The notes under the pieces were generated by a model. That model was given only the letters and a program-made list of their open reading frames with translations. It did not search any database and was not told where the DNA came from. A stretch of 64,000 bases of DNA from Clostridiales bacterium 1_7_47FAA. Lineage in GTDB: Bacteria > Bacillota > Clostridia > Lachnospirales > Lachnospiraceae. Numbering within the stretch: the first letter of the stretch is position 1; the number at the start of each line of letters is the position of its first letter. The position numbers and the translations under genes are program-made. Location: assembly GCA_000155435.1 (NCBI GenBank), contig DS990264.1, positions 68,615-132,614 of the forward strand, written 5' to 3'. Below, piece by piece: positions 43,740 to 52,469 of this stretch.

Positions 43740-45104
43740 TTACTGGATTACACCTTCGGTGTTTACGGTCCAGATTTTATCATTTTCGTCTTTAAAGTCC
43801 TTGAAGCCATTGCCCAGCTCTGGTTTTGCCGTGGACTTGGAGGAGGATCCTGCCTTCTGCACGGTGCCGTTGGCATTTACCAGGTACTGCTTGTCGTCTA
43901 AGGTTACAGGGGCAAAGCGCAGGTCCTTGTCAGCTTCCTGACGCAGGCCGTATACATACAGCACGTTGTCCTTGATGCCATGGTAACCCTGTCCCTTTCT
44001 GGAACCGTCTGTGTGGAAGTACCAGTTCTGTACCTCGCCTAAGTCCTCATCAAAGATGGACTGCTTACCGGTCTTCATCACGCCTTCCTCATCAAAGTAG
44101 AAGTTGGCAATGGAACCATTTTCAATGTTGACTACCTGCTTGCCGGTCTGCATTTCACCCTTTGTGTTAAATGCAAACTTCTTGGAGTCGATAGTGAACA
44201 GTTCCAGACCTTTTTCTGCATGGTATGGCTGGCCTTTCTTAAAGTAGAAGCGGTAAAGTTCTGCCTCCTCGCTGATGCCTTCAACGCCTTCGATGGTTCT
44301 CCAGCCGTCAGCGCGCTTGCCGTCCTCATCATAGTACTGATAACCAGCTACGGTTACCTCTGTCTGTGCGGGAGCTGCCTCTGAAGGGGTTGCCTCGGCT
44401 GCGTTTTCCACAGCAGCTGTTTCAGATGCAGGAAGCTTGAACCATCCTGTCTGCATACGTCCGTCTACAAATGTATAGTAGTCGCCGTTTATCTTCTTGT
44501 CTACTTCATTTTCAATCCTTTTTCCTGTATTGTCAAAGAAGAACCATGACTCAAGGTATTCAGGATCATCGGTTTCATCTTCCAGAAGAACCCATCCTGT
44601 TTTTCTGCTGCCGTCCTCACCCAGATAATAGTTGAAGCCGTCAACTGTAATGGAACCGGTCTGCATGATACTGTCTTCATTAAAATAGTACCACTGGCCG
44701 TTAATGGATGCCCACTTGGAGGTCAGGGCCTTGCCGTCCCTTCCGTAATAGTAGTACAGATGCTCCTGTGCGTCATCCTCGTTCCAGAAATCTTCATTTT
44801 CCACGGAAACCCATTTCATGCTCACACGTTTTCCGTCTTCTCCTACGTAATACTCATCAATCTGCATGTTGGAGGCGCGGACTCCGTCAGAATCCAAGTA
44901 GTACCAGTCATCGCCGTTTTTCTTCCAGGTATCGGTTACTGCATCACCATAGGAATCATAGTAATACCAGTTCCCATTCTCCTCTGTCCAGCCCACGCTT
45001 TTCGCAAAAGCAGTGGAAGCGGTTGTTGGGAAGAAAGCAGGGGTTACTGCTGCCATCAGCATTGCAGTGGATAATACAGCCAGAACTTTAGTCTGTTTTT
45101 TCAT
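43740..45104 (-). CDS. Secreted multi-repeat cell-wall-binding (CW) protein
   Basis: This 454-residue protein has a signal peptide (KVLAVLSTAMLMAAVTPAFF, cleaved near AFAKS). It consists almost wholly of aromatic CW-type repeats, for example GNWYYYDSYGDAVTDTWKKN, GDDWYYLDSDGVRAS, GQWYYFNEDSIMQTG and NWYFHTDGSRKGQG, broken by an Ala/Pro/Glu-rich linker (about residues 230-250). There is no enzymatic domain, so it is a pure wall-binding or glucan-binding protein. Repeats of this type bind choline or wall glycans. GGAGAG lies before the ATG, and a TATAAT box lies at 45177-45182 on the minus strand. It is flanked by terminators on both sides. Confidence 0.9.
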   Translation of the reverse strand: MKKQTKVLAVLSTAMLMAAVTPAFFPTTASTAFAKSVGWTEENGNWYYYDSYGDAVTDTWKKNGDDWYYLDSDGVRASNMQIDEYYVGEDGKRVSMKWVSVENEDFWNEDDAQEHLYYYYGRDGKALTSKWASINGQWYYFNEDSIMQTGSITVDGFNYYLGEDGSRKTGWVLLEDETDDPEYLESWFFFDNTGKRIENEVDKKINGDYYTFVDGRMQTGWFKLPASETAAVENAAEATPSEAAPAQTEVTVAGYQYYDEDGKRADGWRTIEGVEGISEEAELYRFYFKKGQPYHAEKGLELFTIDSKKFAFNTKGEMQTGKQVVNIENGSIANFYFDEEGVMKTGKQSIFDEDLGEVQNWYFHTDGSRKGQGYHGIKDNVLYVYGLRQEADKDLRFAPVTLDDKQYLVNANGTVQKAGSSSKSTAKPELGNGFKDFKDENDKIWTVNTEGVIQ

Positions 45105-45412
45105 AATATTGAATCTCTCCTTTTTGATATGTGTTTTTGTCTGTGGCCGAAAATCCGTCGTTGCATTACATGGTTCATTATAGCGGACAGATATGTGGAA
45201 TGATAGTGATGGTTGCTGGAAGTTCTGGAATCCGCTGGGGAAGGGGGATTATTACGCCTTGGGCAGGATGATTACAGGGATTTTAAGATGGGTAAAGGGA
45301 GGGGTGTCCCATGGGATTTTGAACTTTGGCTAGGAAAAAGCACAGCCTAACATGGAAATTTTCATTTTTCCATGTCGGGCTGTGCCTGTATTAGGGCAAT
45401 ATATAAGTATTT
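45105..45412. terminator. Spacer with strong terminator (45340-45385) ending the CoA operon
   Basis: GCACAGCC-TA-ACATGGAAA (45340-45358) pairs with TTTCCATGT-CG-GGCTGTGC (45367-45385): 8 bp plus 9 bp of stem with a 2-nt internal mismatch and an 8-nt loop. It follows the minus-strand CoA-transferase gene. The rest of the 308 bp carries the leader of the CW-repeat gene and no other gene. Confidence 0.8.
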
Positions 45413-46594
45413 TTAAATAACCCCATCTTTTTTTAGGCGTTCAATCATTTCTGTTTTATACCCACATTCTATCAATATTTCTTCAGCGTGCTCATTTAGT
45501 CCGGGAGCTCTTTGGCTGGTATCCGGTGGTGTCAGCGACAGTTTAAGAGGGTTACCTGGAAATACGAACGTGCCAAGACCGGGAATTTCCTGGTTGATGA
45601 GCATGTTTCGGGCTTTAATCTGGGGATCTTCAAGTAAGTCAAATACGGTATTCATTTTACCAGCTGGAACTTTCGCATCATCAAGCATGGAAACCAAAGT
45701 GTCTGAATCGTACTGGGCGGTCCAGCGGCTGATAATCTGATCCAGTTCATCCACATTCTGTTTGCGCAGATAGTTCTGGCAGAATTTTGGATTCTCAATC
45801 AAATCTTCACGTTCCATCAGTTGTGCCAGCCTCCTGAAAAGTGACTCATTTGCAGTTGCAATGGCTACGAAGCCGTCGTTTGTACGATACATATTATAAG
45901 GTGCGGAGCTGGCATTTCCATTGCCAAACCGTTCTGGCAGCATATCCAGCATGGAGGCCATGGGGATGAATCCTTCCAGCATGGAAAAAATGGTGTCCAT
46001 CATGGCTACATCCACGTATTGTCCAGACCCGCCTCTGAGTTTAAAACATAATGCGGCCAGGACAGCAAGGGCACAGTGCACCCCTGTTGCGCTGTCTGCG
46101 ATAGCCGGGCCGGGTCTTACAGGCTGTTCCGGGAATCCGGATAAGCTGACAAGGCCTGCCATGGTTGATATGACACCATCATAGGCTGGTTTTTTACTGT
46201 AAGGTCCATATTGGCCAAATCCTGAGAGAGAGGCATATACAATATCCGGATTGACCGCTTTTATATCTTCATAGCCAAGCCCAAGCCTGCTCATGGTTCC
46301 GGGAGAGAAGTTTTCAACCAGGATATCTGATTTTGCAGCAATGTCCAATGCGATTTTTTTCCCTGAACCTGTTTTTAAATCCAATGCAATACTTTTTTTA
46401 CTTCTGTTGAGATAAGCGAAATATCCACTTTCACCATCCTTTACAGGAAACAGTGTACGGGTGTCGTCTCCGCTGCCAGCCCTCTCAACTTTTATGACTT
46501 CGGCCCCCAAATCCCCCAGCAGCATAGTGCAATAAGGGCCTGAGTAAGCACGTGTGAAATCCAATATACGGATACCTTCAAGCGCCTTCGTCAT
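45413..46594 (-). CDS. CaiB/BaiF-type (family III) CoA-transferase
   Basis: This 393-residue enzyme begins ALEGIRILDFTRAYSGPYCT with MLLGDLGAEVIKVERAGSGD. It contains NRSKKSIALDLKT, DILVENFSPGTMSRLGLGYE and KPAYDGVISTMAGLVSLSGF, where the Asp after Tyr is the catalytic residue that forms the acyl-anhydride. Family III enzymes move CoA between carboxylic acids such as carnitine/crotonobetaine, formate/oxalate or aryl acids. It is the last gene of the minus-strand arm and ends at a strong terminator. The substrate is unknown. Confidence 0.92.
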   Translation of the reverse strand: MTKALEGIRILDFTRAYSGPYCTMLLGDLGAEVIKVERAGSGDDTRTLFPVKDGESGYFAYLNRSKKSIALDLKTGSGKKIALDIAAKSDILVENFSPGTMSRLGLGYEDIKAVNPDIVYASLSGFGQYGPYSKKPAYDGVISTMAGLVSLSGFPEQPVRPGPAIADSATGVHCALAVLAALCFKLRGGSGQYVDVAMMDTIFSMLEGFIPMASMLDMLPERFGNGNASSAPYNMYRTNDGFVAIATANESLFRRLAQLMEREDLIENPKFCQNYLRKQNVDELDQIISRWTAQYDSDTLVSMLDDAKVPAGKMNTVFDLLEDPQIKARNMLINQEIPGLGTFVFPGNPLKLSLTPPDTSQRAPGLNEHAEEILIECGYKTEMIERLKKDGVI

Positions 46595-46650
46595 TATGGC
46601 TCCTTTCTGTCATACGATATAAAGTGGTATTAATCACGCATCAGTATATT

Positions 46651-47838
46651 TTACAGCTTTGTAAAATACATGGAGATACCTTGACCTCCTCCGATGCACA
46701 TACTTATCATAGCGTCCTTTTTATCTGAACGCATCAGTTCGTACATTGTTTTAACGGCAAGGATACAGCCTGTGGCACCAAGAGGGTGACCGATGGATAT
46801 TCCACCGCCATATATATTTACTTTCTCCGGATCCAGACCTAAATCGCGGGCCACAGCAAATGCCTGGCTGGCAAATGCCTCGTTAATTTCAAACATGTCA
46901 ATGGTTTTTAAGTCGATTCCTAAGCGTTCTGCCAGCTGTTCACTGGAAAATCTGGGTGCATATCCCATTAATTCTGCATCAAATCCGGCTACTGTGTATC
47001 CTTCAATTTTCAGTATCGGTGTAATGCCGAGTGCTTCAGCTTTTTCACGGGACATGACCACTACTGCGGCAGCGCCATCGTTAAGACTGGATGAATTGGC
47101 GGCAGTGACAGAGCCGCCTGGCTTAAAGATGGCCTTGAGGCGGGCCAGCTTTTCCATGGTAAGCCCGTTGCGGGGGCCTTCATCTGTGTCAAATACTGTG
47201 ATATTGCCTTTGCGGTCCTTTAATTCTACTGGGAGGATTTCGTCTTTAAACTTCCCGGATTCAATGGCGGCGCAAGCTCTTTGATGAGAGCGGAGGGCAA
47301 AAGTATCCTGTTCTTCCCTTGTGACATGATATGTTTCCGCTACATTTTCGGCTGTTACGCCATTGTGGTTACCATCGAGCGGCCAGGTAAGGATGTCAAT
47401 AACCCCATCTTCAAAGTTTTTGTGCCCCATTCTTGCTCCCCATCGGGCATCTTTTACATAATATGGAAGCTGCGAAATGCTTTCTGCACCTGCTGCCACT
47501 ACTACATCAGCATAGCCGGTCTGTATTTCCATGTATGCATCCGCAATGGCCTGGAGACTGGAACCGCACTGTCTGTTGACAGAGTATGCAGTACATTCCT
47601 TGGGCAGTCCTGCTTTTAGACTAATGGCACGGGCAACAAAGCCATCCTGCGCAACCTGTCCGACTTCGCCTACGATTACCTCGTTTACCTGTGAGGGAGA
47701 CAGGCCTGCTCGTTTGACTGCCTCTGCTACTACCATGGCACCCATATCAATGACAGAAATATCCTTTAAACTTCCTCCGAATGCACCTACGGGTAAACGT
47801 ACCCCACTTACTATTACAACTTCTTTTAATGAATTCAT
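46651..47838 (-). CDS. Acetyl-CoA C-acyltransferase (thiolase)
   Basis: This 395-residue thiolase has the nucleophile region YSVNRQCGSSLQAIADAY (Cys near 90), GAESISQLPYY, MEINEAF-type FEINEAFASQAFAVARDLGL, the NxNGGxxxxGHP-like INIYGGGISIGHPLGATGCI and the C-terminal catalytic CIGGGQGISMYF. The triad Cys/His/Cys is intact. It would cleave a 3-ketoacyl-CoA to acetyl-CoA or run in the biosynthetic direction. Placement between SDR and CoA-transferase suggests the last degradative step. Confidence 0.94.
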   Translation of the reverse strand: MNSLKEVVIVSGVRLPVGAFGGSLKDISVIDMGAMVVAEAVKRAGLSPSQVNEVIVGEVGQVAQDGFVARAISLKAGLPKECTAYSVNRQCGSSLQAIADAYMEIQTGYADVVVAAGAESISQLPYYVKDARWGARMGHKNFEDGVIDILTWPLDGNHNGVTAENVAETYHVTREEQDTFALRSHQRACAAIESGKFKDEILPVELKDRKGNITVFDTDEGPRNGLTMEKLARLKAIFKPGGSVTAANSSSLNDGAAAVVVMSREKAEALGITPILKIEGYTVAGFDAELMGYAPRFSSEQLAERLGIDLKTIDMFEINEAFASQAFAVARDLGLDPEKVNIYGGGISIGHPLGATGCILAVKTMYELMRSDKKDAMISMCIGGGQGISMYFTKL

Positions 47839-47878
47839 GGAAAACCTTCCTTTCTCTTATGCTATATCTTCATTATTA

Positions 47879-48622
47879 TTATACAATCATACCGCCGCCA
47901 ACATTAATTACCTCAGAAGTGATGTATGCTGCTTCATCTGATGAAAGAAATGCAATCATGCTGCCCACATCCGAAGGTTTTCCTGCGTACCCCATAGGAA
48001 TTCTTTGTAACATACTGTCCCATGCGGCACCGTTATTGACCTCTTTGAGCTGTACGGTCATATCAGTCTCGATAAATCCAGGACATATTACGTTGCATGT
48101 AATTCCCTTTTTGGCATTTTCCCGGGCAGCGGTTTTGGTAAGCCCTACTACCCCAGCTTTGGCGGCAGCATAATTAGCCTGTCCGATGTTTCCTAGCCAG
48201 CTTCCTGAAGAAATATTGATTATACGGCCATAATTTTGGGTACGCATTTGTTTGATGGCTTCTTGGGTACCATAAAAAGTACCGGTTAAGTCTACAGCAA
48301 TAACCGTATCCCAGTTTTCTTTCGGCATTTTATGCAGCATGCCATCCCTGTTAATGCCTGCATTATTAACCATGATATCCAGCCTGCCATAGGTATTGAC
48401 TGCAAAAGCCACAAGGGCAGCTACTTCCTCTTGCTGGCTGATGTTTACTTGGTAGCTGCAGGCATTTCCGCCTTCCGCTTGGATTTCCCTGACTGCTTCA
48501 TCGGCGGGCAGCATATCAGCGACTATGACAATTGCGCCTTCTTCGGCCAGCTTCTTTGCTATTCCCCGGCCCAGCCCCCGGCTTGCTCCTGTGACGATTG
48601 CAACCTTGTCTTTTAATCTCAT
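47879..48622 (-). CDS. SDR oxidoreductase (FabG-like, probable 3-hydroxyacyl-CoA dehydrogenase)
   Basis: This 247-residue classical short-chain dehydrogenase has the cofactor loop AIVTGASRGLGRGIAKKLAE, NNAGINRDGMLH, catalytic Ser in NISSGSWLGNIGQ and Tyr-x-x-x-Lys in ANYAAAKAGVVGLTKTAARE. Asp38-type acidic residue after VIVADML suggests NAD rather than NADP. Within this CoA gene set it probably oxidises a 3-hydroxyacyl-CoA to the ketoacyl-CoA used by the neighbouring thiolase; a fatty-acid-synthesis FabG is less likely. Confidence 0.88.
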   Translation of the reverse strand: MRLKDKVAIVTGASRGLGRGIAKKLAEEGAIVIVADMLPADEAVREIQAEGGNACSYQVNISQQEEVAALVAFAVNTYGRLDIMVNNAGINRDGMLHKMPKENWDTVIAVDLTGTFYGTQEAIKQMRTQNYGRIINISSGSWLGNIGQANYAAAKAGVVGLTKTAARENAKKGITCNVICPGFIETDMTVQLKEVNNGAAWDSMLQRIPMGYAGKPSDVGSMIAFLSSDEAAYITSEVINVGGGMIV

Positions 48623-48640
48623 TTTGATTTCCTCCTTGAT

Positions 48641-50233
48641 TCATGATATATGTTTTGTACAAATTATTTCTTTCAGCCCAAAGGGGGTATGTTCCTGGAA
48701 CAGTCTTGGATTCATGGTTTTCAAATCCGGGGCGATAATTGGGATGAATTCCATTAAATCAAGAATCTGTGTCTTTAAATCAATACCTGGTGCTATCTCT
48801 GTCAGTGTCAGTCCTTCGGAACGCAGTTCGAATACAGCCCGTTCCGTAACATAATGCATCTTTTGGAACTTTTGTACTGCATGTTTTCCGTTATAGGAAA
48901 TTTGCTGGACCTTTTTTACCAGTTTAATAATGCTTCCTTCCTGATTGATATGAAGTTTACCATCTTCAAAAGAGCATTCAAGTCCCTTGCCCGTAAAGGT
49001 GGAACAGAATACAACGTGCTTTGCATTGGTGGTGATATCAATAAATCCTCCGGCACCAGTGGGATTGGGACCTAGTTTAGTGGCGTTTACATTGCCATCC
49101 TCATCAAGTTCACCAGCGCCCATAAAAGTGATATCTACACCAGCGCCGTTGTAATAATCAAATTGATCATCGTGCCGGACCAGGGCAAAATTATTTTTAG
49201 CGATTCCAAAATCGATTCCACCCATGGGAACCCCGCCATATATACCGGACTCAACTGTTATCAGGCATAGGTCATTGATTTCTTCTTCCATCATGATGGG
49301 GCCTACCACGTCGTTGGGAATTCCTGTTCCTACGTTTAGCACGTCATTTTCTTCAAGCTCCATCAAGGCCCGCCGTCCTATGACTTTGCGGATGGTAAGA
49401 GGGAGCGTATCACCTGCTTCCTCCGGCGTCCGGATGTTACCACAGTAGGCAGGGTTCATGGCAAAGCTATGAGTCTGGCGATGGTCTTCCTCTGGATTGG
49501 GACATATGACAGCGGCATCAATAAATACCCCAGGTACAGTGATATGCTTACAGTGGAGGGAACCAGCCTTGACTTTATATTTTGCTTGGGCGATTACTGT
49601 TCCTCCATATTTTTTGCAGGCCATGACGGCAGGGAACACTTCCAGCATCATGGCTTCTTCATCCGTAGTTAAGTTACCTAGTTCATCAATGGATGTCCCA
49701 CGGATAATGCAATAATCAATGGGGATGGGCTTATATCGCATGTATTCCTCTCCATCAATGGTTACGATATCCACGATATCTGGAGCATCCTGTGTAATCT
49801 CGTTCATTTTTCCGCCTCCTAGACGCGGATCCATGTATGTGCCAAGTCCGACTTTGGTTATTTTGCCAGGCTCACCTCCTGCCATGGAGCGGTAGAGTTG
49901 GGCAAACTGGCCTTGAGGCAGGTTGTAGGCCAGCATCTTGTTACGGGCAATCAGATCCATCATCTTGGGCTGAAGGCCCCAGTGTCCGCCAATAATCCTG
50001 TCCAGCATTCCTTCGTGTGCAAAATGCTGGATACCGCGGTCGCGGTCACTCTGGCCACAGGAATGGATTAGGGTTAGACCACGGGGGTGCCCGGTTTCCA
50101 TGAAGCGTTTATCCAATGCTTTTAAAATTGTTTCGGATGCAGAAACCAGAGTCATACCGATAGTGGCAATTGTCTTATTATCATCTATCAAGGCAGCGGC
50201 TTCATCTCCGTTTAAAAATAGTGGTTTTCTCAA
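48641..50233 (-). CDS. Family I acyl-CoA:acetate/3-ketoacid CoA-transferase
   Basis: This 530-residue fused alpha-beta CoA-transferase has an N-terminal half with IGMTLVSASETILKAL, IHSCGQSDRDRGIQHF and GGHWGLQPKMMDLI. The C-terminal half has ELEENDVLNVGTGIPNDVVG and LITVESGIYGGVPMGGIDFG, in which the Glu before SG is the catalytic nucleophile. GAGGFIDITTNAKHVVFCST also fits. These enzymes activate short acids (propionate, acetoacetate, butyrate, lactate) using acetyl-CoA. It starts 23 nt after the ligase gene. Confidence 0.93.
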   Translation of the reverse strand: MRKPLFLNGDEAAALIDDNKTIATIGMTLVSASETILKALDKRFMETGHPRGLTLIHSCGQSDRDRGIQHFAHEGMLDRIIGGHWGLQPKMMDLIARNKMLAYNLPQGQFAQLYRSMAGGEPGKITKVGLGTYMDPRLGGGKMNEITQDAPDIVDIVTIDGEEYMRYKPIPIDYCIIRGTSIDELGNLTTDEEAMMLEVFPAVMACKKYGGTVIAQAKYKVKAGSLHCKHITVPGVFIDAAVICPNPEEDHRQTHSFAMNPAYCGNIRTPEEAGDTLPLTIRKVIGRRALMELEENDVLNVGTGIPNDVVGPIMMEEEINDLCLITVESGIYGGVPMGGIDFGIAKNNFALVRHDDQFDYYNGAGVDITFMGAGELDEDGNVNATKLGPNPTGAGGFIDITTNAKHVVFCSTFTGKGLECSFEDGKLHINQEGSIIKLVKKVQQISYNGKHAVQKFQKMHYVTERAVFELRSEGLTLTEIAPGIDLKTQILDLMEFIPIIAPDLKTMNPRLFQEHTPFGLKEIICTKHIS

Positions 50234-50256
50234 TTGGTTCTCCTTTCCTTCTGTGA

Positions 50257-51867
50257 CTATGGCTGCATGTGGGACATAAACAGCTTCTTAACGGATTTTT
50301 TATCTGGTTTTCCGTTTGCTGTCCTTGGTATCTCAGGGAGAAAAACATATCGGGCAGGAATCATATATTTTGCTATCTGTGTACTTAGGTGAGTGCGTAT
50401 TTCCTCTTCTGTCAGGGAACATCCCTTTTCAAATTTAACGGCAGCTACAGGTATTTCGCTGTATTTTTCGTCAGGAATCCCGGCAACAATAGCTTCGCTT
50501 ACTCCTGGAATACTGCAGATGGCATTCTCAACATCAATCGTGCATATTTTTTCGCCTCCGCGGTTTATCATATCTTTTTTACGGTCCATTACCCAGAGAT
50601 ATCCCTGGTCATTGAGGTATCCGATGTCTCCAGAACGGAGCCATCCATCTTCTGAGAGACTGGAACATTTTATATTGTAGTAAGCCTCTAAGACATTGGC
50701 GCCATACATGGTAATTTCACCCAGCTCTCCATTTTCCACTTCCCTGCCATCATCATCGATGATTTTGATGTTCAGTCCTGGAATTGGGACACCAGAGGAA
50801 TCGCTATACGGGCTGCTGGCAGCGCCGGTCGGAAAGATGGTTGCCGGTGAGGATACTTCAGTCATTCCATAGATTGTATGGAACTCCACCTGAGAGAGCC
50901 AGGACTTGATTTTTTTAATGCTGCTTACTGGCATGTTACTGCTGCCACAAGCGAATTTCTGCAGGCTGGGAAGGGTATGGAATTCATCCCGATGCTCTAA
51001 CAGAAGATGGAAAACAGTGGGAGAGGCGTGGATGAATGTAAGTTGATTATCAAGTATGCATTGAAGCATCTGCCTAGGTTCCACCTTGCTCATTAGCCAG
51101 AGGGTTCCTCCTGTGTATATGAATAGGCCTAAAAGCGCTATGATTCCTGTGACATGATACATAGGGGTAGCCAACAGGGTACGGTCGCGGTCTGTTATAT
51201 GGAAAATACGCCGGTATGCTTCGATGCTGTGTATAATATTGTAATTTTTTAGAAGGACCCCCTTGCTTTGGGAGGTTGTTCCTGATGTAAATAAAATCAA
51301 GGCTGTATCATTTTCGATGTCATTACGATATTCATAGGTTTCTGAGACCGAAGGAATTGGCAGATTTGAAAAGCCATAACCCTGTGCCCGGTTTTCGCAT
51401 AAGATAATCCGCATTCCTATACAGCTATTGAACCAGTCCCTATACTGTTCGTCACAGATTAAGGCGGTAACATCTCCTTTTTCCACAAGAGAACGTATCT
51501 CAGGTTTCTGATACTTTCCAGGGAGCGGTACTGTTACGGCACCGAGTTTGTTTAATGCCAGAAAAGCAATCGCGAATTCCACACAGTTGTACAAGAGCAG
51601 GCCTACATGAGTCTCCCTGGCAATTCCGGTTGAGTGCAAATAGGAAGAGAATTGGTCAACTTTCAGAAGCAATTCAGAGAAAGAATAGTTCCGATTCCAA
51701 TTGTCTACAATAGCTGTTTTTTCTCCAAGCCGTTCTGCTGTTTTTACCAACATAAAATACGGGGATACAGGTGTTCCGCAAAATACGGAAAGTTCTCTGC
51801 CGGCAATACTGACTGTACGCATGCCAGAGACAGTATCAGCACTCCAGCAATCATTACCTCTTATCAT
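50257..51867 (-). CDS. Acyl-CoA synthetase (AMP-forming)
   Basis: This 536-residue ANL-superfamily ligase has the P-loop ALILFTSGTTSQSKGVLLKN, the A5-type HTIYGMTEVSSPATIFPTGA, the A7/A8 motifs DGWLRSGDIGYL and DRKKDMINRGGEKI, and the C-terminal PRTANGKPDKKSVKK with the catalytic Lys. It makes an acyl-adenylate and then the CoA ester of a free acid. It is the first gene of the minus-strand arm, reading from a consensus promoter at 51960-51988, which agrees with an entry role in catabolism. The specificity pocket cannot be read by eye. Confidence 0.93.
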   Translation of the reverse strand: MIRGNDCWSADTVSGMRTVSIAGRELSVFCGTPVSPYFMLVKTAERLGEKTAIVDNWNRNYSFSELLLKVDQFSSYLHSTGIARETHVGLLLYNCVEFAIAFLALNKLGAVTVPLPGKYQKPEIRSLVEKGDVTALICDEQYRDWFNSCIGMRIILCENRAQGYGFSNLPIPSVSETYEYRNDIENDTALILFTSGTTSQSKGVLLKNYNIIHSIEAYRRIFHITDRDRTLLATPMYHVTGIIALLGLFIYTGGTLWLMSKVEPRQMLQCILDNQLTFIHASPTVFHLLLEHRDEFHTLPSLQKFACGSSNMPVSSIKKIKSWLSQVEFHTIYGMTEVSSPATIFPTGAASSPYSDSSGVPIPGLNIKIIDDDGREVENGELGEITMYGANVLEAYYNIKCSSLSEDGWLRSGDIGYLNDQGYLWVMDRKKDMINRGGEKICTIDVENAICSIPGVSEAIVAGIPDEKYSEIPVAAVKFEKGCSLTEEEIRTHLSTQIAKYMIPARYVFLPEIPRTANGKPDKKSVKKLFMSHMQP

Positions 51868-51929
51868 ATCCTTTTCCTTTCATACACATGAGTGTTTATT
51901 GTGCATTGGTAATATAAGAAATAGAAAGA

Positions 51930-51937
51930 AAACGTTT
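51930..51937. promoter_or_regulatory. Operator-like box AAACGTTT in the leader of the minus arm
   Basis: The octamer AAACGTTT with its central CG is the typical half-site pair of LacI-family operators. It lies about 16-24 nt downstream of the predicted minus-strand start site and 63 nt before the ligase start codon. A related ACGTTTTT lies in the promoter spacer (51975-51982). The regulator encoded at 53384 is the probable ligand. Confidence 0.55.
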
Positions 51938-51959
51938 CTCTAAAATTTTCTTAATTTAG

Positions 51960-51988
51960 ATAATATATTAAGAATACGTTTTTGTCAA
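51960..51988 (-). promoter_or_regulatory. Consensus promoter of the minus arm
   Basis: On the minus strand TTGACA (51983-51988), a 17-nt spacer and TATTAT (51960-51965) form a near-perfect sigma-A promoter. The spacer itself contains AAAACGTAT, a possible operator half. It reads into the acyl-CoA ligase gene. Confidence 0.75.
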
Positions 51989-52310
51989 TAGGCAACTTGG
52001 GATTATTGTGTGGATACATAGCGGAAATAAGTGAAAAACATTGAAAAAACGTAGGTTATGGCCTGTTTCATAAATAAATTGTACAAGCTGCTGTAAAGGA
52101 TACTTATATTAATCTGATTTTTTGAACTCAAAAGTCAAAATATAAAAATGGGGAATATAAAAAATAATATGCATAAAAAAATATATTTTATAGGTATAAT
52201 ATTAAAAATATGATTATTATTTTATATACATACTGCATAAAGAATGTATATATCAACAAAAAGTAGTTCAATAGAATCCAATATATAAAGCAATTTGTAT
52301 ATTTTCCCTC
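51989..52310. other. AT-rich core of the divergent control region
   Basis: This is gene-free, very AT-rich DNA between the two divergent promoters, with many ATATA tracts and one further partial box AAAAACGTAG near 52045. It is about 320 bp, long enough for looping between operator sites. Confidence 0.5.
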
Positions 52311-52339
52311 TTGACAGATGTTTTATCTGAGATTATATT
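52311..52339 (+). promoter_or_regulatory. Consensus promoter of the plus arm
   Basis: TTGACA (52311-52316), a 17-nt spacer and TATATT (52334-52339) make a near-perfect sigma-A promoter. The predicted start near 52347 falls at the AAACGTTT box. It reads into the DUF169, LacI, MaoC, Liv and crotonase genes. Confidence 0.75.
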
Positions 52340-52349
52340 ATATTTAGGC

Positions 52350-52357
52350 AAACGTTT
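52350..52357. promoter_or_regulatory. Operator-like box AAACGTTT at the plus-arm start site
   Basis: GGCAAACGTTTTTT overlaps the predicted transcription start, the classical position for repression by a LacI-family protein. Confidence 0.6.
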
Positions 52358-52394
52358 TTTGTATTTTATGCCGATACCAGGGGGGAATAAGAGA

Positions 52395-52401
52395 AAACGT
52401 T
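52395..52401. promoter_or_regulatory. Second operator-like box AAACGTT
   Basis: GAGAAAACGTTGAT lies 45 nt downstream of the first box (52350), about four helical turns, so both could face the same side of the DNA. Confidence 0.45.
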
Positions 52402-52469
52402 GATTAAAATGAGGTTGCTATTAAAAACATTTTCTTTTATCATTACCAAATAAAGAAAGAGGTGTTGCC

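Noticed and set aside
51930-52401. CcpA catabolite-response (cre) sites as the only reading of the AAACGTT boxes
   Set aside because: They partly fit cre, but the flanking bases deviate and a dedicated LacI-family regulator is encoded in the operon. CcpA control remains possible but is not favoured.
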